Positions 47,315 to 60,254 of a DNA stretch of 64,000 nt are shown here, in pieces. The notes under the pieces are model-generated. The model did not search any database, was not told where the DNA came from, and saw only the letters and a program-made list of their open reading frames with translations. Within the stretch, counting starts at the first letter, position 1. Each line of letters starts with the position of its first letter. The stretch is from Kitagawia praeruptora. Taxonomy: Eukaryota > Streptophyta > Magnoliopsida > Apiales > Apiaceae. The DNA is taken from assembly GCA_037693485.1 (NCBI GenBank), contig CM075351.1, positions 129,638,501 through 129,702,500 on the forward strand, read 5' to 3'. The translations under genes were made by a program, and so were the position numbers.

Positions 47315-50300
47315 CTAGCATTTTGCCCGTACTTCGTACACGGCTTCTTATTTAATTTAAAATGATAATACCAAAAATTTAACAAATTTGATTGATTTCT
47401 TAAAACATCTTATTTAATTTAAATTGACAATACCAAAAATTTAACAAATTTGATTGATTTCTTAAAAAGATATTGTATGCAATTATATAAATAATCAATT
47501 CTTAGCTAGATATTATATACAATTATATAAGTATTTAATAAAATAATGATATGCTAAAATTTATATAAAAAAGTAGCATACAATTCTATTTTAACAATGT
47601 TGAAAATTTATTTAATCCATCAAAATCTGCAATAAAAATAATAAATATTTTTACAAATATTGTTCTCTAATTAAAAACAATAATAAATTGTCTTCATTAT
47701 TCAAATGCGGAAATAATAATTCCTTCACCCCCAATGACTCCAAAACATTAAATGGCTCCAAAATATTAAACCTCATATAATATCAAGAACATGTTATATT
47801 AACTATGAGACCTCATAGTTAATATAATGTGTAAATGTTGGAGAACAATGAGATCACATTTCAAGCAATTTTTAATTTTTTTTGTTAAATTTTTTTATGA
47901 ATGGATAGAGGGTAGAATTATAAGACTTTTGTGTGAAGATGCCCCTAGCGGGGCCCTTTAAAATAGTTTGAAATGTAGCGAATATGTGTGTTCTCACTGT
48001 TCTCATTTTAAATTTTTTTTGTTAATTTTTTTATGAATGGATAGAGGGTAGAATTATATGACTTTTTTTTGTGAAGATGCCCCTAGCGGGGCCCTTTAAA
48101 ATAGCTTGAAATGTAGTGAATATGTGTGTTCTCACTGTTCTCATTCTCACCAGAGCGTGACCATTAAACTGTATTTGTAAATTCATGTATGAAAAAACAG
48201 ATAAATATATATTATTAATATAGATTCTTTAATTAAAAATAAGTAATTTATACAATTAAATAAGCAAGCCAAAATATCAGATAAATATTCTAGTAGATTT
48301 ATTGTTTATGTTCAAATTAAGGTCTTTCACCATGGGTGACTTTATTATATTAAAAGTATGTTCTTATTGAAATGAATATAATAATTTGAATTTGAAATAT
48401 TTTTAAACTACTTATTTTGATGGGTTTTTAATTTTTTTGTGATCAACTTAGAGGGGTAACAAAAATAAAATTAATTGGAATACATAAACCCATTACCCAC
48501 GTTATGATAAACAATGCCTATAAAATGGAAGTTGCTTATGTGGTTCAGGCTTGTTAATTACTTCAATACTTCATTAGCTTGATCATCATGTGGACCATCT
48601 TTCTTTTTATCACTTATATTGCTGCTATGTAGTCTATCTATAACTAACATCTTTCTTTTTATCACTTATGTTGTTGCTATGTAGTCTATCTGTAACTAAA
48701 CATCTCTCTCTGCTTGTAATCTATATTTATAAATGCAAACTTCTTCTTGTATTGTATTTTGTTTTCAATATTTAAAATTATGTAGCTGGAGGAGAAGAGA
48801 AAGGCTGGAGGTACAATCGTAGTACTACAACATTACTGAAAATAAGTACAATATCATATTAGAATTTTTTGTTCCAATCTAAATTGGGTTGCTCCAAATA
48901 ATGTGTAATGACAAAAAGGGGCATTAAATAAATAAAGAAGATTAAAAAAATGAAGGATAATACTGTTTACCGAAAACACAGGTCTCCGCAAGAAGCTCAC
49001 TTATTCACTTTTTTCTTCAAATAATGTATGATTACGAATTATAACAATCACATTTTCCATTACCTATTCTCTCTCAAAAAGCCAACTAAACTGAAAAAGG
49101 GAAAAGTTAGTGCTTTTATATTTTAATATGGAGCTCAAGTGAAAGTGCTACATATGAGATCATATATGAAGTGAAATTGAACGCGAGTAAAGAAGATATT
49201 TAGAGCATAAATAAGAGCAATGTTACCTGACCCAGAGGGTGAGGCTTGTGACGTGGGTCTGAGCTTCTAAGTATGCTATTCCATATTCCCTTCGGAGACA
49301 TCCGATAAAAAGTATGCTATTCCATAAGACCTTCTGGTACGTAGCATGTCTTTCCCATGAACATTAAGTTGAACAAATCCATAAAGAACATAAACTTGCT
49401 TGAAAACAAAATAATGTCTATAAGTATCAAACTGAGTCCCAAGATTATTTACAAATAACATGGTCTGTACTGTGTCAATGTTATTAACTGGTAATCTTTC
49501 CAACTACCTTTGTTATTACGACATGAAAAATAAAAAATTGAAAGGCCAAGCAAATATTTTAAAGGTACCTTTCTGGTGTCCTGTATATTATTATAACATT
49601 GGGTAATTCATTAAAACTTTAATTCTTAAATTCCAAACCAAAATCAAAACCAAACAAATATTATCCTGTCTAATTTTTAATATTGTGAAATCAATAAAAA
49701 CTTAACTCTTATGGCCAAACTGAAAACTGGAACCAAACATATATGACCCATACGGAGGTCTAGTACACATACCTTAACCCTACTTCAGGGGGTTGAGATG
49801 TTAACTTGGTGAAAAACCCAGCTTTCAAAAAAAAAAAAAAAGGATAATACTATAGTAGAGGTTTAGATTTGGGTCGATCCAATTGGGTTACTCCAAATGT
49901 TGTGTAATGACAAAAAATAGTATATGTTTAGATTTGGGTCGATCCAATCTAATTTGGGTCGCTCCAAATGCTGTGTAATGGTAAAAATGGGCATCAAAGA
50001 AATAAAGAAGATTAAGAAAATGAAGGATAATAGTATCGTTGACAGAATTCGAACCTTGAAATTTTAGTAAATAAATTTAATCATGTAACATATTTAATCA
50101 TTAGATCTAACAGTTCTAATTTTAAATAAAATTCTAACGGATATTATTCGTTGTATACGAATTTTTATTATATTTTGTTAGTGGTTAGAAGATATGATGT
50201 CATATTTTTGGGTATGCATTAGTAAATAAATATAATCATGTAATATATTTAATCATTGAATCTAACAGTTCTAATTTTTAACTAAAAATCTAACGGATAT

Positions 50301-53093
50301 TATCCGTTGTATACGAATTTTTGTTATATTTTGTTAGTGGTTAGAAGATATGAAGTCATATTTTTGGGTATGTATTAATTATTGCAATATTATGTTTTAA
50401 ATTAAAAGTCAACGTGTTTTAATTAATAGAAAAAAAATTATTGATTGGAAAATATGATATTTTAGGTACTTATAAAATGTAATATCATCAATTATAAGTA
50501 AACATCTTTTAATTGAAAAAGACAATCAGCTAATTATCATTAATTATATTATTAATAAAAAAATGAAGGATAATAGTAGAGGTTTAGATTTGGGTTGATC
50601 CAATTGGATCGCTCCAAATGCTGATTAGAGAGAAAAAAATTATTGATTGGAAGATATGATATTTTAGGTATTTATAAAAGGTAATATCATATCAATTATA
50701 AGTAAACATCTTTTAATTGAAAAAGGCAATCGGCTAATTATCATTAATTATATTATTAATAAAAAAATGAAGGATAATAGTAGAGGTTTAGATCCCCTCG
50801 GATCTCCTTTATATATTTATATAATAGTTCTAATTTTTAACTAAAAATCTAACGGATATTATTCGTTGTATACGAATTTTTATTATATTTTGTTAGTGAT
50901 ATTTAATTTCCACCATTAATAAAATTTAAAATGCAATTGAGTTGTATGTTTAGTTTTCTCGATTAGTAAAAATTTAAAATGCAATTTAGAGAAATTGATT
51001 ATTTTAATATGTTTTACTTGAAAACAGAAATTGATTAGTTATTAGGATAAATTTTATTTATATTTAAGTAAGGGTAATTAAGTAAAAACAATAGGTACAG
51101 ACCAACCAACCAACCAACCGACCGGCGCCATATAATTGGAAAACTATAGATTTTAGCTAAAGGAAATAGAAAAGGTAACATTTTTTAAAAAAAAATTGAT
51201 TATTTTAATATGTTTTACTTGAAAAAGAAAATTGATTAGTTATTGGGAAATTGTTTATTTATAATTAAGTAAGGGCGTCATTTAATTGGAAAAAAGAGAT
51301 TTTAGCTAAAAAAAAATAGAAAATGTAACATATTTTAGAGGAAATTGATTATTTTAATATGTTTTACTTGAAAACGTAAATTGATTATTTATTAGGAGAA
51401 ATTTTATTTATAATTAAGTAAGGGTAATTAAGTAAAAACAATAGGTACCGACCGACCGACTAACCAACTAACCGACCGACCAAACTTTCAATGTTTTAAA
51501 ATGAAATTTTAAAGGTAAGGATATTGAAATTGTATATTTAGTTTCCTCGATTAGTAAAAATTTAAAATGCAATTTAGATATTTACTTTACTTCATTAGTA
51601 AAGATTTTATAGGTAAAAAATAATGAAATTATATATTTAGTTTCCTCTATTAGTAAAGTTTTAAATTGGAATTGAGATTTTTTTAAATCATTTGAATTAT
51701 TAATTCAAAAATTTGAGAAATTTAACAAAATAGAACCGAGCTATTTGACCGGCGCCACTTTACCTCCCCTCGTTTCTCCTTTATATAAGTATATAGCAGT
51801 TCTAATTTTTAACTAAAAATCTAACGGATATTATTCGTTGTTTACGAATTTTTATTATACAAGCTTAAAACCCGTGCGATGCACGAATTTTTTTTAATAT
51901 TATATGATATTTTCATTAATTTAAGTTAATTTTTTTAAAATATAAAGTTGGGAGACTTAAATTTTTATATGAGATTTGATAATAATTATATAAATGTTAT
52001 CCGTGATATTTATAGAAAATGAGGGATTTTAGTTAGAAAATATAGAAAAAATTATAGGTTTTACTTGAAAAGGGTAATCGGCTAATTATTAGTTTTTATA
52101 TAATTAATATTTTATTTCATTAAATAGAAATTGATACGTTTTAGATAAAAAATGCAATCGGTTAATTATGAATATTATAATATTATTAGTTTATTGTATT
52201 AAACAGAACCGCCCGTGATAAAATCAAAAAAAAGATAGATTTTAGTTTTAAAAAATAGAAAGGTAACGTGAAAATTAAAAAGATGACATAATTTATGTGA
52301 AAAAGGTAATTGATTAGTTTATAGTAATTATAATTTAATTATGTTATTTTACTAAATAAAATTGCTCATAGTTTTTAGAAAATGAGAAATTAATGTTGCC
52401 CCTGAAATTTCTAGAAAAAAAGGGAATTTAATTAGAAAAAATATAAAAGATGATACGTTTTAGTTGAAAAGGTAATCAGTTAATTATTAGTACTATAATA
52501 TTATTATTTTATTTTTATTAAATAGAATCGCCCGTGATATAATTGGAAAAAGAGAGATTTTCGTAAGAGAAGGGAAAAAAGGTAACGTGTTTGAAAAAGG
52601 TAACCGTCCATGATACAATTGGAAAAAGAGAGATTTTAGTTAGAGAAAAGAGAAAAGGTAACGTATTTTGGCTCAAAAAGGTAATTAATTATTTAATACT
52701 AATTATAATATAATTATGTTATTTTATTATACAAAATTGATCGTAGTTTTTAAAAATAGAGAAATTTTAGTTAGATAAAATGTAAAAGATATTATATTTT
52801 ACCTAAGAAGTAAATTATTTAGTTATTGAAAAATAGAAAAGGTAATATGTTTAACCTGAAAAAGGAAATTGATTAATAAAGGAGATTTGGGTCGATCCAA
52901 TCTAAATTGGGTCGCTCCAAATATTGTGTAATGACAAAAAGAGATATCAAAAAAATAAAGAAGATTAAAAACATAAAGGATAAAAGCTGTAATTTTCCTG
53001 TGTAATGACAAAAAAGGGCATCAAAGAAATAAAGAAGATTAAAAAAATGAAGGGTAAAAGCAGTAATTTTTAAAATGCAATACTAGCATCATA
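47315..53093 (-). repeat. Composite repeat unit U, copy 8 (near full length, -)
   Basis: 5,779 bp, the counterpart of the plus copy at 13299-19208. The terminus is CTAG at 47315-47318 and the hairpin at about 47326-47343; the outside base is T rather than the expected A. Then: two GGGCCCC cassettes (47942 and 48082), UTR-like segment, 75-codon frame (49276-49503), a deletion marked by an A-tract at 49829-49843 that removes the exon-like block, ~110- and ~277-bp repeats, GGTT/GGTC tracts (51100 and 51445), the GCACG hairpin at 51873-51885, and ~140-bp repeats. It stops at AAAATGCAATACTAG, followed by unrelated sequence. Confidence 0.7.
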
Positions 53094-53172
53094 CTAACGA
53101 TAATGTATATTTAATCTTGATAAATAAATAAAATTTGATAATCCCGAATTTATCTAAAGAATTTTAAAATAA
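53094..53172. other. Short non-repetitive spacer
   Basis: About 80 bp between unit U and the Helitron, not recognised elsewhere in the window. Its last base is the A expected outside a Helitron 5' end. Confidence 0.4.
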
Positions 53173-53316
53173 TCTATTACTATATATTAAACTTCAACAC
53201 CAGGGCAAAAATTGCCATTTTAATGGGTGTGAAATTACGATTTTATTCCTGTTTTTTAAAAAATCACAAAAATGCCATATTTTGATAATTGTGTGGAAAA
53301 TGAGGAAATTGTGTTT

Positions 53317-53384
53317 GTACGGGGATTCGAACAACTATCCTTTAACTCACAAACTCATGCCTTAACCAATTATGCTATGGTTGA
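53317..53384 (-). other. tRNA-like sequence inside the Helitron
   Basis: On the minus strand TAGCATAATTGGTTAAGGCA fits an internal A box and TGTTCGAATCCCC fits a B box, about 35 bases apart, as in tRNA genes and tRNA-derived SINE heads. The flanks do not form an acceptor stem and the T stem is poor, so it is not a functional tRNA. It could still be bound by TFIIIC. A SINE body or poly-A tail is not evident. Confidence 0.5.
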
Positions 53385-54695
53385 TTTTGAGTTTTGTTTA
53401 AAAATCATATATGATAAACCACCTCTCTTTTCTTTTTGTCTCATCCTCTTTTTTTTTTGAGTAAATGAATGTTGGTTCATATTATTTCTAGAATATTAGA
53501 CAGAAAAGGTTATAAAAAATATTTTAATCGATTGAACATACTCCATAATTCTTTTTTGTCATTTTAAATAATTACTATAGGAAAAAAATTAGATTATTCA
53601 TAATGCAACCGAGTCCAAAAAGAAAAAAAATTATTTACATTCGTATCTTTGTAGATATTGAATTATTTACATAACAAATAGGAGTTAATTTTAAAAAAAA
53701 TATGTAAATTTTAGTTATCAAATCAAAAAAAAAATTTGCATCACATAACTTTTTAGGTATTTAAAATTATGAATATTTGAGTCATATTTGAGGGTTTTGG
53801 TCGACCAATCATTTAAACTTTCAACGATTTAAATATGTGGGTCATATAAATATTTAAATATATACGAAAAATAATTAAAATTATATTAAAAAGATGAAAA
53901 TTTTAAAACTATGTTCTATGTGATATATAAATAAATACTATAATTGGCATGCAAATTAAATCAAAAAAGATATATTAAATATTACAATAATTATTTAAAA
54001 CGATCAATTAGATTATAACTCGGCTATAAATTATGGTACATTTTAATTTTTATATAATATATTGATCAATTGATTTTAGAATTCATGTACATGCACAGGT
54101 CATTAAGGTTGTCATATTTACATCGATATAAATATTTTGAAAAATTTATAATTAATTTAAAAAATAATTCAAAATTTTAATATAAAAAATATTTCAATTT
54201 ACCCATTTTATTGAACTTCTGTATTGTGTAATAACATTAGACTAAAACTAAACATTTAAGTTTAAAAATGTATAAATGTATATGTTTAGAAAAAATGATT
54301 GAGACAAGCATAAGGATGACTTTTACTCAATATTAAGAGATTTTGTTATGTCTCAAAATATAGTCTTACGTATACGATCAAATTTTTTACAACAAAATTA
54401 ATGAGTTTACATATGCCTATATTACATACAGATAATTTTACTAAGATAATAATTTATATTATACTCAAATGTTCAATTTGATAAATTCATTTCACGCAAT
54501 TGAAAACTAAATTAATAATTTAACAATCATAAGTATTCATGTGATTATTATCGTATGAATATTTATCCAAATTAATTTTATGAAATCTAAGCAAAAATTT
54601 AAATATTTGGTTTAAAAAACTGGCATACAATATTACAAAATAAATATAAAAACACATGAAAAAAATGACCAAACTACACTACTTTTGTGTAGAAG

Positions 54696-55370
54696 CTGCC
54701 CAAAATGCCTATATTGAAGTCCCCGCCCGTCTTTTTTACCCACAAACGCATGGTGTTCATGCGTATAGTGGGATACGCATTTAAGAAATGCGTTTCGAGG
54801 GTTGCGCATATGTGGAATGCGTAATGACGTCACCTCATAAATCAGTCGTCGTCTCAGTGGAGCTCAAAATCGCCTCCACCGTCCCCTTCCTTCGTTCGCC
54901 ACCTTCCGGCAACCTCTACCAAATCGGAGCACATAAAAATGATGACCAGACACCCCTCTCCCTTTTGCCATCTTTATTTCTTGATTTTCGGCCCTGTAAG
55001 GACGTGTATAGGCTGCTCGAAAAATGAATCGGAAAAAAAGAATTTATTTTGGGGGTATAGGGTTGTAGAAGGCAAGCTTGGATGGTGGTGAACAGATTCG
55101 TCGAATTTTTGACGAAAAAAAAGCTCCTGCGCAATGAGTTGTAGAAGATGAACAGTAATCGCAATACGCATCTTGAAGATACGTATTTCACAATACCTAT
55201 GTTATAATTGTGTATTCCAGCTACTTTCACCAGTGCAGATTTTCAATTTACACGCTCCACGTATTTGGGAAATGCGTATACCCCCAACACATGACCTAAA
55301 TGCGTATTTTGTGGGTATTTTGGGCGGATCTGCAGGCATTTTGGGCGATTGGAATTAAATTGAAGGCATT
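54696..55370. pseudogene. GC-richer cargo segment of the Helitron
   Basis: Bracketed by inverted forms of the same words: GCCCAAAATGCC near 54698 and GGCATTTTGGGC near 55337-55365. AATGCGTA/TACGCATT motifs are repeated inside. The middle (54850-55020) is C-rich and reads like a gene fragment in several frames (overlapping ORFs of 60-104 codons on both strands), but none matches a family I know. Probably captured host sequence; orientation undetermined. Confidence 0.4.
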
Positions 55371-55526
55371 TTGGTTTTTCACCCTAAAAACGCTTGACAA
55401 GTCAAAATCTTATCGTTTATCATATTTTTAATTATCATATTTTTATTTACAAAATTATTTCAATATATACAATTTCGAATGAGAAATTGGTCCAGTGCCC
55501 GTGCCTCGCACGGGCATTTACGCTAG

Positions 55527-55650
55527 TTATGGTTTAAAACCAAAAAAAGTAAATTTTACATAAGAAGAAAGTAGAGTAAAATGAGGTGAAGGCTAAAAGG
55601 CCATTATAATATTTAGACAAAAGCGGGATGTTAGACAAAATGAAGATTAA
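55527..55650. other. Unassigned spacer
   Basis: Sequence to the right of the Helitron's T flank, not repeated elsewhere in the window; no gene, no clear motif. Confidence 0.4.
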
Positions 55651-56107
55651 GGAGCCGTTTGGGGTAGCTTAAAAAAGTAACTTATTGCTTTAAGTTAATA
55701 AGTTGATTATAAGTGATAAGTAAATCAGAAATTATAAGTTATTAAAGTGTTTGGTAAATCAGAAATTATAAGTTTACTGTAGAACACATATTTTTAATAT
55801 AATTTTTCTAAACCGTGTAGAAATATAGCACATATGGTATGCAAAATGATCGTTGAGAGATGGAGAAAAATATGGTGAAGTTAGATTTGAAAAAAATATC
55901 GTCGATTGACGGGAAAAAACAAATTAAAAACGAAGGGATTTAGGAATAGTACAAATAAGTTAATAAGTTGGAAAAAAGTTGGGACTTTCTAACTTTCAAC
56001 TTATAAACTTATAAGCTGGAAATAAGTTGGTAGACAAACACTTGTAAATAAGCTAGCCTGGACTTAAAGTCCAATAAGCCAACTTATCAGTTGTGCCAAA
56101 CACCCCC
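55651..56107. mobile_element. Harbinger/Tourist-like MITE (457 bp)
   Basis: Ends GGAGCCGTTTGG and CCAAACACCCCC form an imperfect terminal inverted repeat, flanked by TAA at 55648-55650 and 56108-56110, the 3-bp duplication typical of PIF/Harbinger. Inside, TAAGTTAATAAGTTG at the left and CAACTTATAAACTTATAAGC toward the right are inverted partners. No transposase. The TIR match is only partial, so a hAT-like origin is a weaker alternative. Confidence 0.7.
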
Positions 56108-56658
56108 TAAATTAAGACATGACTAATATTGACTCCATAAAAAAAAAATCCATACTCGTAAGAAAGAGCAATGGTGCTAATAAGCTATTCTTAACAGAGG
56201 TTTAAGGGTTAATACTACTGTACACAACCGGGCGAGTTCGAGCCGAGCTTTAAATCGAGTCGAGCTTTTTCTGACGAGTCGAGCCGGGCTCGTTTATTAA
56301 ACGAGTCGAAAATCCCCGCCGAACTCGGCTCGTTTGTTATACGAGTCGGGTCGAGCTACTCGCGAGTCCCTCACGAGTAGAGTCGAGTTTTGTTATACGA
56401 GTCGGGTCGAGTTCTGTTATACGAGTCGAGCCTAACGAGCTGTTAAACGAGTCGAGCCAAACGAGCTGTTAAACGAGTCTAACGAGTTTCGATTAAGATC
56501 TCCAACCAAATTAATTTTTTATTTTTTCAAAATTTGGGAATATCATTTATTTAGATATATCTTGACATCCGTACGGTTGGATCATCGAAAAATATTTTTA
56601 AAAAAATAGAAACAATAATCTGGGACAAAGCACTAAAATCACAAATTAAATAATAAGA
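56108..56658. repeat. CpG-rich CGAGTCGAGC repeat island and flanks
   Basis: From about 56220 to 56490 short irregular repeats of CGAGTCGAGC, GCTCGTTTGTTATACGAG and TAAACGAGTCGAGCC. This is the most CpG-dense stretch of the window outside the 45.6-45.9 kb duplication. The rest is AT-rich and featureless. No reading frame of interest. Confidence 0.55.
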
Positions 56659-56921
56659 TTTAATACAAGCAAGGATCTAAAATTACTAGTAGCTCTTTGC
56701 CCGTACTTCGTACACGGCTTTATAAAAAATTAATTATATTAAAATGAGTAATAAGTATATAAAATATTAATATTAATATTATAATAATAAACCATCTTAT
56801 TATTTAAAATAATAAGATGTAATATATTAAAAATGATTATTAATATTTATTGATAATTTATTATTTTATTAATAATAATAAGTATTATATATATTTTGCT
56901 TTTAATACAAGCAAGGATCTA
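56659..56921 (-). repeat. Helitron 3'-end fragment between 21-bp direct repeats
   Basis: TTTAATACAAGCAAGGATCT plus A occurs at 56659-56679 and again at 56901-56921. The 221 bp between start with CTAG followed by a 3' hairpin in minus orientation (GCCCGTACTTCGTACACGGC, 56699-56718), then AT-rich sequence with the palindrome CATCTTATTATTT/AAATAATAAGATG (56793-56819). Helitrons do not make 21-bp duplications, so this looks like a captured fragment inserted during break repair. Confidence 0.6.
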
Positions 56922-57450
56922 GATCTACTTCATCTTTTGTATACGTTGGATTATAGATTTGTTTTCTCAACTCTTAGTTTTTATAATATTATTACTTCTT
57001 TCTTCCATATCTTGTTAGTTATCATATTTTCATCAAATCCCATGACGATGAACGGTTCAATTATGAGTTAATCGTTGTCATGGGATTCTAACAGATTTAT
57101 TTATGGAACTTAGTATCTTGATGCTTTAAAGATCTGTGTGTGGTGTATAATTGATATCCTCGTATGGTTATGCTTAATAGATAGATGCGTCGCGAACATC
57201 TAATTTGTTAATCTCTTGTGAAGTGAAAATGGATCTTGAGATTTAGAACTTGCCATGCTAGCATATGTTCATAATTGTTTATCAATATGATTTGTGGTGT
57301 GAGATGAAAATACTTATACTGCCCTGTGTGATCTTAATGGATAACTTGTTCTTCAACCGTTATGTTTTCAAATTCTATAGACATATATGGTCTAAGCATA
57401 ATTGGTGTCTATTCATCTTCTATCTCTTCTGTGGATGTATGTTTAGTTTG
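56922..57450. other. Unassigned low-copy sequence
   Basis: Not shared with unit U. It has T-rich stretches and an inverted pair ATCCCATGACGATGAACGG (57036) / GTTGTCATGGGATTC (57074). The 73- and 78-codon frames are hydrophobic by composition and show no domain. Could be an intron or UTR fragment of a host gene; not assignable. Confidence 0.3.
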
Positions 57451-60254
57451 GTAGCATTTTGCCCGTACTTCGTACACGGCTTCTTATTTAATTTAAAATG
57501 ATAATACCAAAAATTTAACAAATTTGATTGATTTCTTAAAACATCTTATTTAATTTAAATTGACACTACCAAAAATTTAACAAATTTGATTGATTTCTTA
57601 AAAAGATATTGTATGCAATTATATAAATAATCAATTCTTAGCAAGATATTATATACAATTATATAAGTATTTAATAAAATAATGATATGCTAAAATTTAT
57701 ATAAAAAAATAGCATACAATTCTATTTTAACAATGTTGAAAATTTATTTAATCCATCAAAATCTGCAATAAAAATAATAAATATTTTTACAAATATTGTT
57801 CTCTAATTGAAAACAATAATAAATTGTCTTCATTATTCAAATGCGGAAATAATAATTCCTTCACCCCCAATGACTCCAAAACATTAAATGACTCCAAAAC
57901 ATTAAACCTCATATAATATCAAGAACATGTTATATTAACTATGAGACCTCATAGTTAATATAATGTGTAAATATTGGAGAACAATGAGATCACATTTCAA
58001 GCAATTTTTAATTTTTTTTGTTAAATGTTTTTATGAATGGATAGAGGGTAGAATTATAAGACTTTTGTGTGAAGATGCCGCTAGCGGGGCCCTTTAAAAT
58101 AGTTTGAAATGTAGCGAATATGTGTGTTCTCACTATTCTCATTTTAAATTTTTTTTGTTAATTTTTTTATGAATGGATAGAGGGTAGAATTATGACTTTT
58201 TCTGGTGAAGATGCCCCTAGCGGGGCCCTTTAAAATAGCTTGAAATGTAGTGAATATGTGTGTTCTCACTGTTCTCATTCTCACCAGAGCGTGACCATTA
58301 AACTGTATTTGTAAATTCATGTATGAAAAAATAGTGTATATATATATTATTAATATAGATTCTTTAATTAAAAATAAGTAAATTATACAATTAAATAAGC
58401 AAGCCAAAATATCAGATAAATATTCTAGTAGATTTATTGTTTATGTTCAAATTAAGGTCTTTCACCATGGGTGACTTTATTATATTAAAAGTATGTTCTT
58501 ATTGAAATGAATATAATAATTTGAATTTGAATATATTTTTAAACTACTTATTTTGATGGGTTTTTAATTTTTTTGTGATCAACTTAGAGGGGTAAAGGAA
58601 ATTGATTCATAAAAGAGAAATTTTAGTTAGATAAAATATAAAAAGATATTGTACTTTAGCTGAAAAGGGAAATTATTTAGTTCTTGAGAAATAGAAAAGG
58701 TAATATGTTTAAACTGAAAAAGGAAATTGATTAGTTAGTAGATATGTAAATGAGTAAGGGTAAATAAGTAAAATCAGCAGTTACCGTACTGACCGACCGA
58801 CCTCGTACTGTTTTTTTAAAGGAGAAATTTTAGTTAGATAAAATGTAAAAGATATTCTAATTTACTTGAAAAAGAAAATTATTTAATTATTGAAAAATAG
58901 AAAAAATAATATGTTTAACCTGAAAAGGGAAATTGATTCATAAAAGAGAAATTTTAGTTAGATAGAATATAAATGATATTGTATTTTACCTGAAAAAGGA
59001 AACTATTTAGTTGAAAAATAGAAAAGATAAATATATATTAATTATCATTATAATCACTATTTTTATTATACCCACATATTATTAAAATATCTCTTAAAAC
59101 CCGTGTGATGCACGTTTTTTTTAATATTATATGAATTTTTCATTAATTTAAGTTAATTTTTTTAAAATATAAAGTTTGGAGGCTTAAATTTTTATATGAG
59201 ATTTGATAATAATTATATAAATGTTATCCGTGATATTTCTAAAAAATGAGGGATTTTAGTTAGAAAATATAGAAAAAATTATAGGTTTTACTTGAAAAGG
59301 GTAATCGACTAATTTTTAGTTTTTATATAATTATTATTTTATTTCGTTAAATAGAAATTGATACGTTTTAGATAAAAAATGCAATCGGTTAATTATGAAT
59401 ATTATAATATTATTAGTTTATTGTATTAAACAGAACCGCCAGTGATAAAATCGGAAAAAGAGATATTTTAGTTTTAAAAAATAGAAAGGTAAAGTGAAAA
59501 TTAAAAAGATGACATAATTTATGTGAAAAAGGTAATTGATTAGTTTATAGTAATTATAATTTAATTATGTTATTTTACTAAATAAAATTGCTCATAGTTT
59601 TTAAAAAATGAGAAATTAATGTTGTCCCTGAAATTTCTAGAAAAAAGGGAATTTAATTAGAAAAATATAAAATATGATACGTTTTAGTTGAAAAGGTAAT
59701 CAGTTAATTATTAGTACTATAATATTATTATTTTATTTTTATTAAATAGAATCGCCCGTGATATAATTGGAAAAAGAGAGATTTTTGTAAGAGAAGGGAA
59801 AAAAGGTAACGTGTTTGAAAAAGGTAACCGTTCATGATACAATTGGAAAAAGAGAGATTTTAGTTAGAGAAAAGAGGAAAGGTAACGTATTTTGTCTCAA
59901 AAAGGTAATTAATTATTTAATACTAATTATAATATAATTATGTTATTTTATTATACAAAATTGATCGTAGTTTTTAAAAATGGAGAAATTTTAGTTAGAT
60001 AAAATGTAAAAGATATTGTATTTTACATAAGAAGTAAATTATTTAGTTATTGAAAAATAGAAAAGGTAATATGTTTAACCTGAAAAAGGAAATTGATTAA
60101 TAAAGAAGATTTGGGTCGATCCAATCTTAATTGGGTCGCTCCAAATATTGTGTAATGACAAAAAGGGACATCAAAGAAATAAAGAAGATTAAAAACATAG
60201 AGGATAAAAGCTGTAATTTTCATGTGTAATGACAAAAAAGGGTATCAAAGAAAT
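57451..60254 (-). repeat. Composite repeat unit U, copy 9 (-), internally deleted
   Basis: Starts at a Helitron-type 3' end in which CTAG reads GTAG (57451-57454), followed by the hairpin. Contains both GGGCCCC cassettes (about 58075 and 58210). At about 58594 it jumps from the UTR-like segment directly to ~140-bp repeat sequence, losing the 75-codon frame, exon-like block and ~110/277-bp repeats. The GCACG hairpin lies near 59100. Ends at an inverted junction at about 60254. Confidence 0.65.

Larger units (their letters stand above)
53173..55526 (+). mobile_element. Complete non-autonomous Helitron (2,354 bp)
   Basis: 5' end TCTATTACTATATATTAAAC preceded by A; 3' end with a perfect 9-bp stem and CTC loop (55496-55516), ten bases later CTAG (55523-55526), followed by T. 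These are the hallmarks of Helitron insertion between A and T with no target duplication. No Rep-helicase is encoded. The interior carries a tRNA-like segment (53317-53384), a long AT-rich middle (53460-54690) with no recognised gene, and a GC-richer cargo segment (54696-55370). The 3' hairpin differs from that of unit U, so this is a separate subfamily. Confidence 0.85.

Noticed and set aside
53317..53384. Functional tRNA gene
   Set aside because: A- and B-box-like blocks exist, but no acceptor stem pairs and the T stem is weak, so only a tRNA-like call is justified.
54916..55230. 104-codon minus ORF inside the Helitron
   Set aside because: Overlaps other open frames on both strands in the same GC-richer cargo; no recognisable domain and no clear start context. 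Recorded as cargo only.
56850..57501. Hydrophobic 73- and 78-codon plus ORFs as membrane peptides
   Set aside because: T-rich DNA encodes F/L/I/Y-rich chance frames; the second runs into the Helitron-type terminus of unit U.
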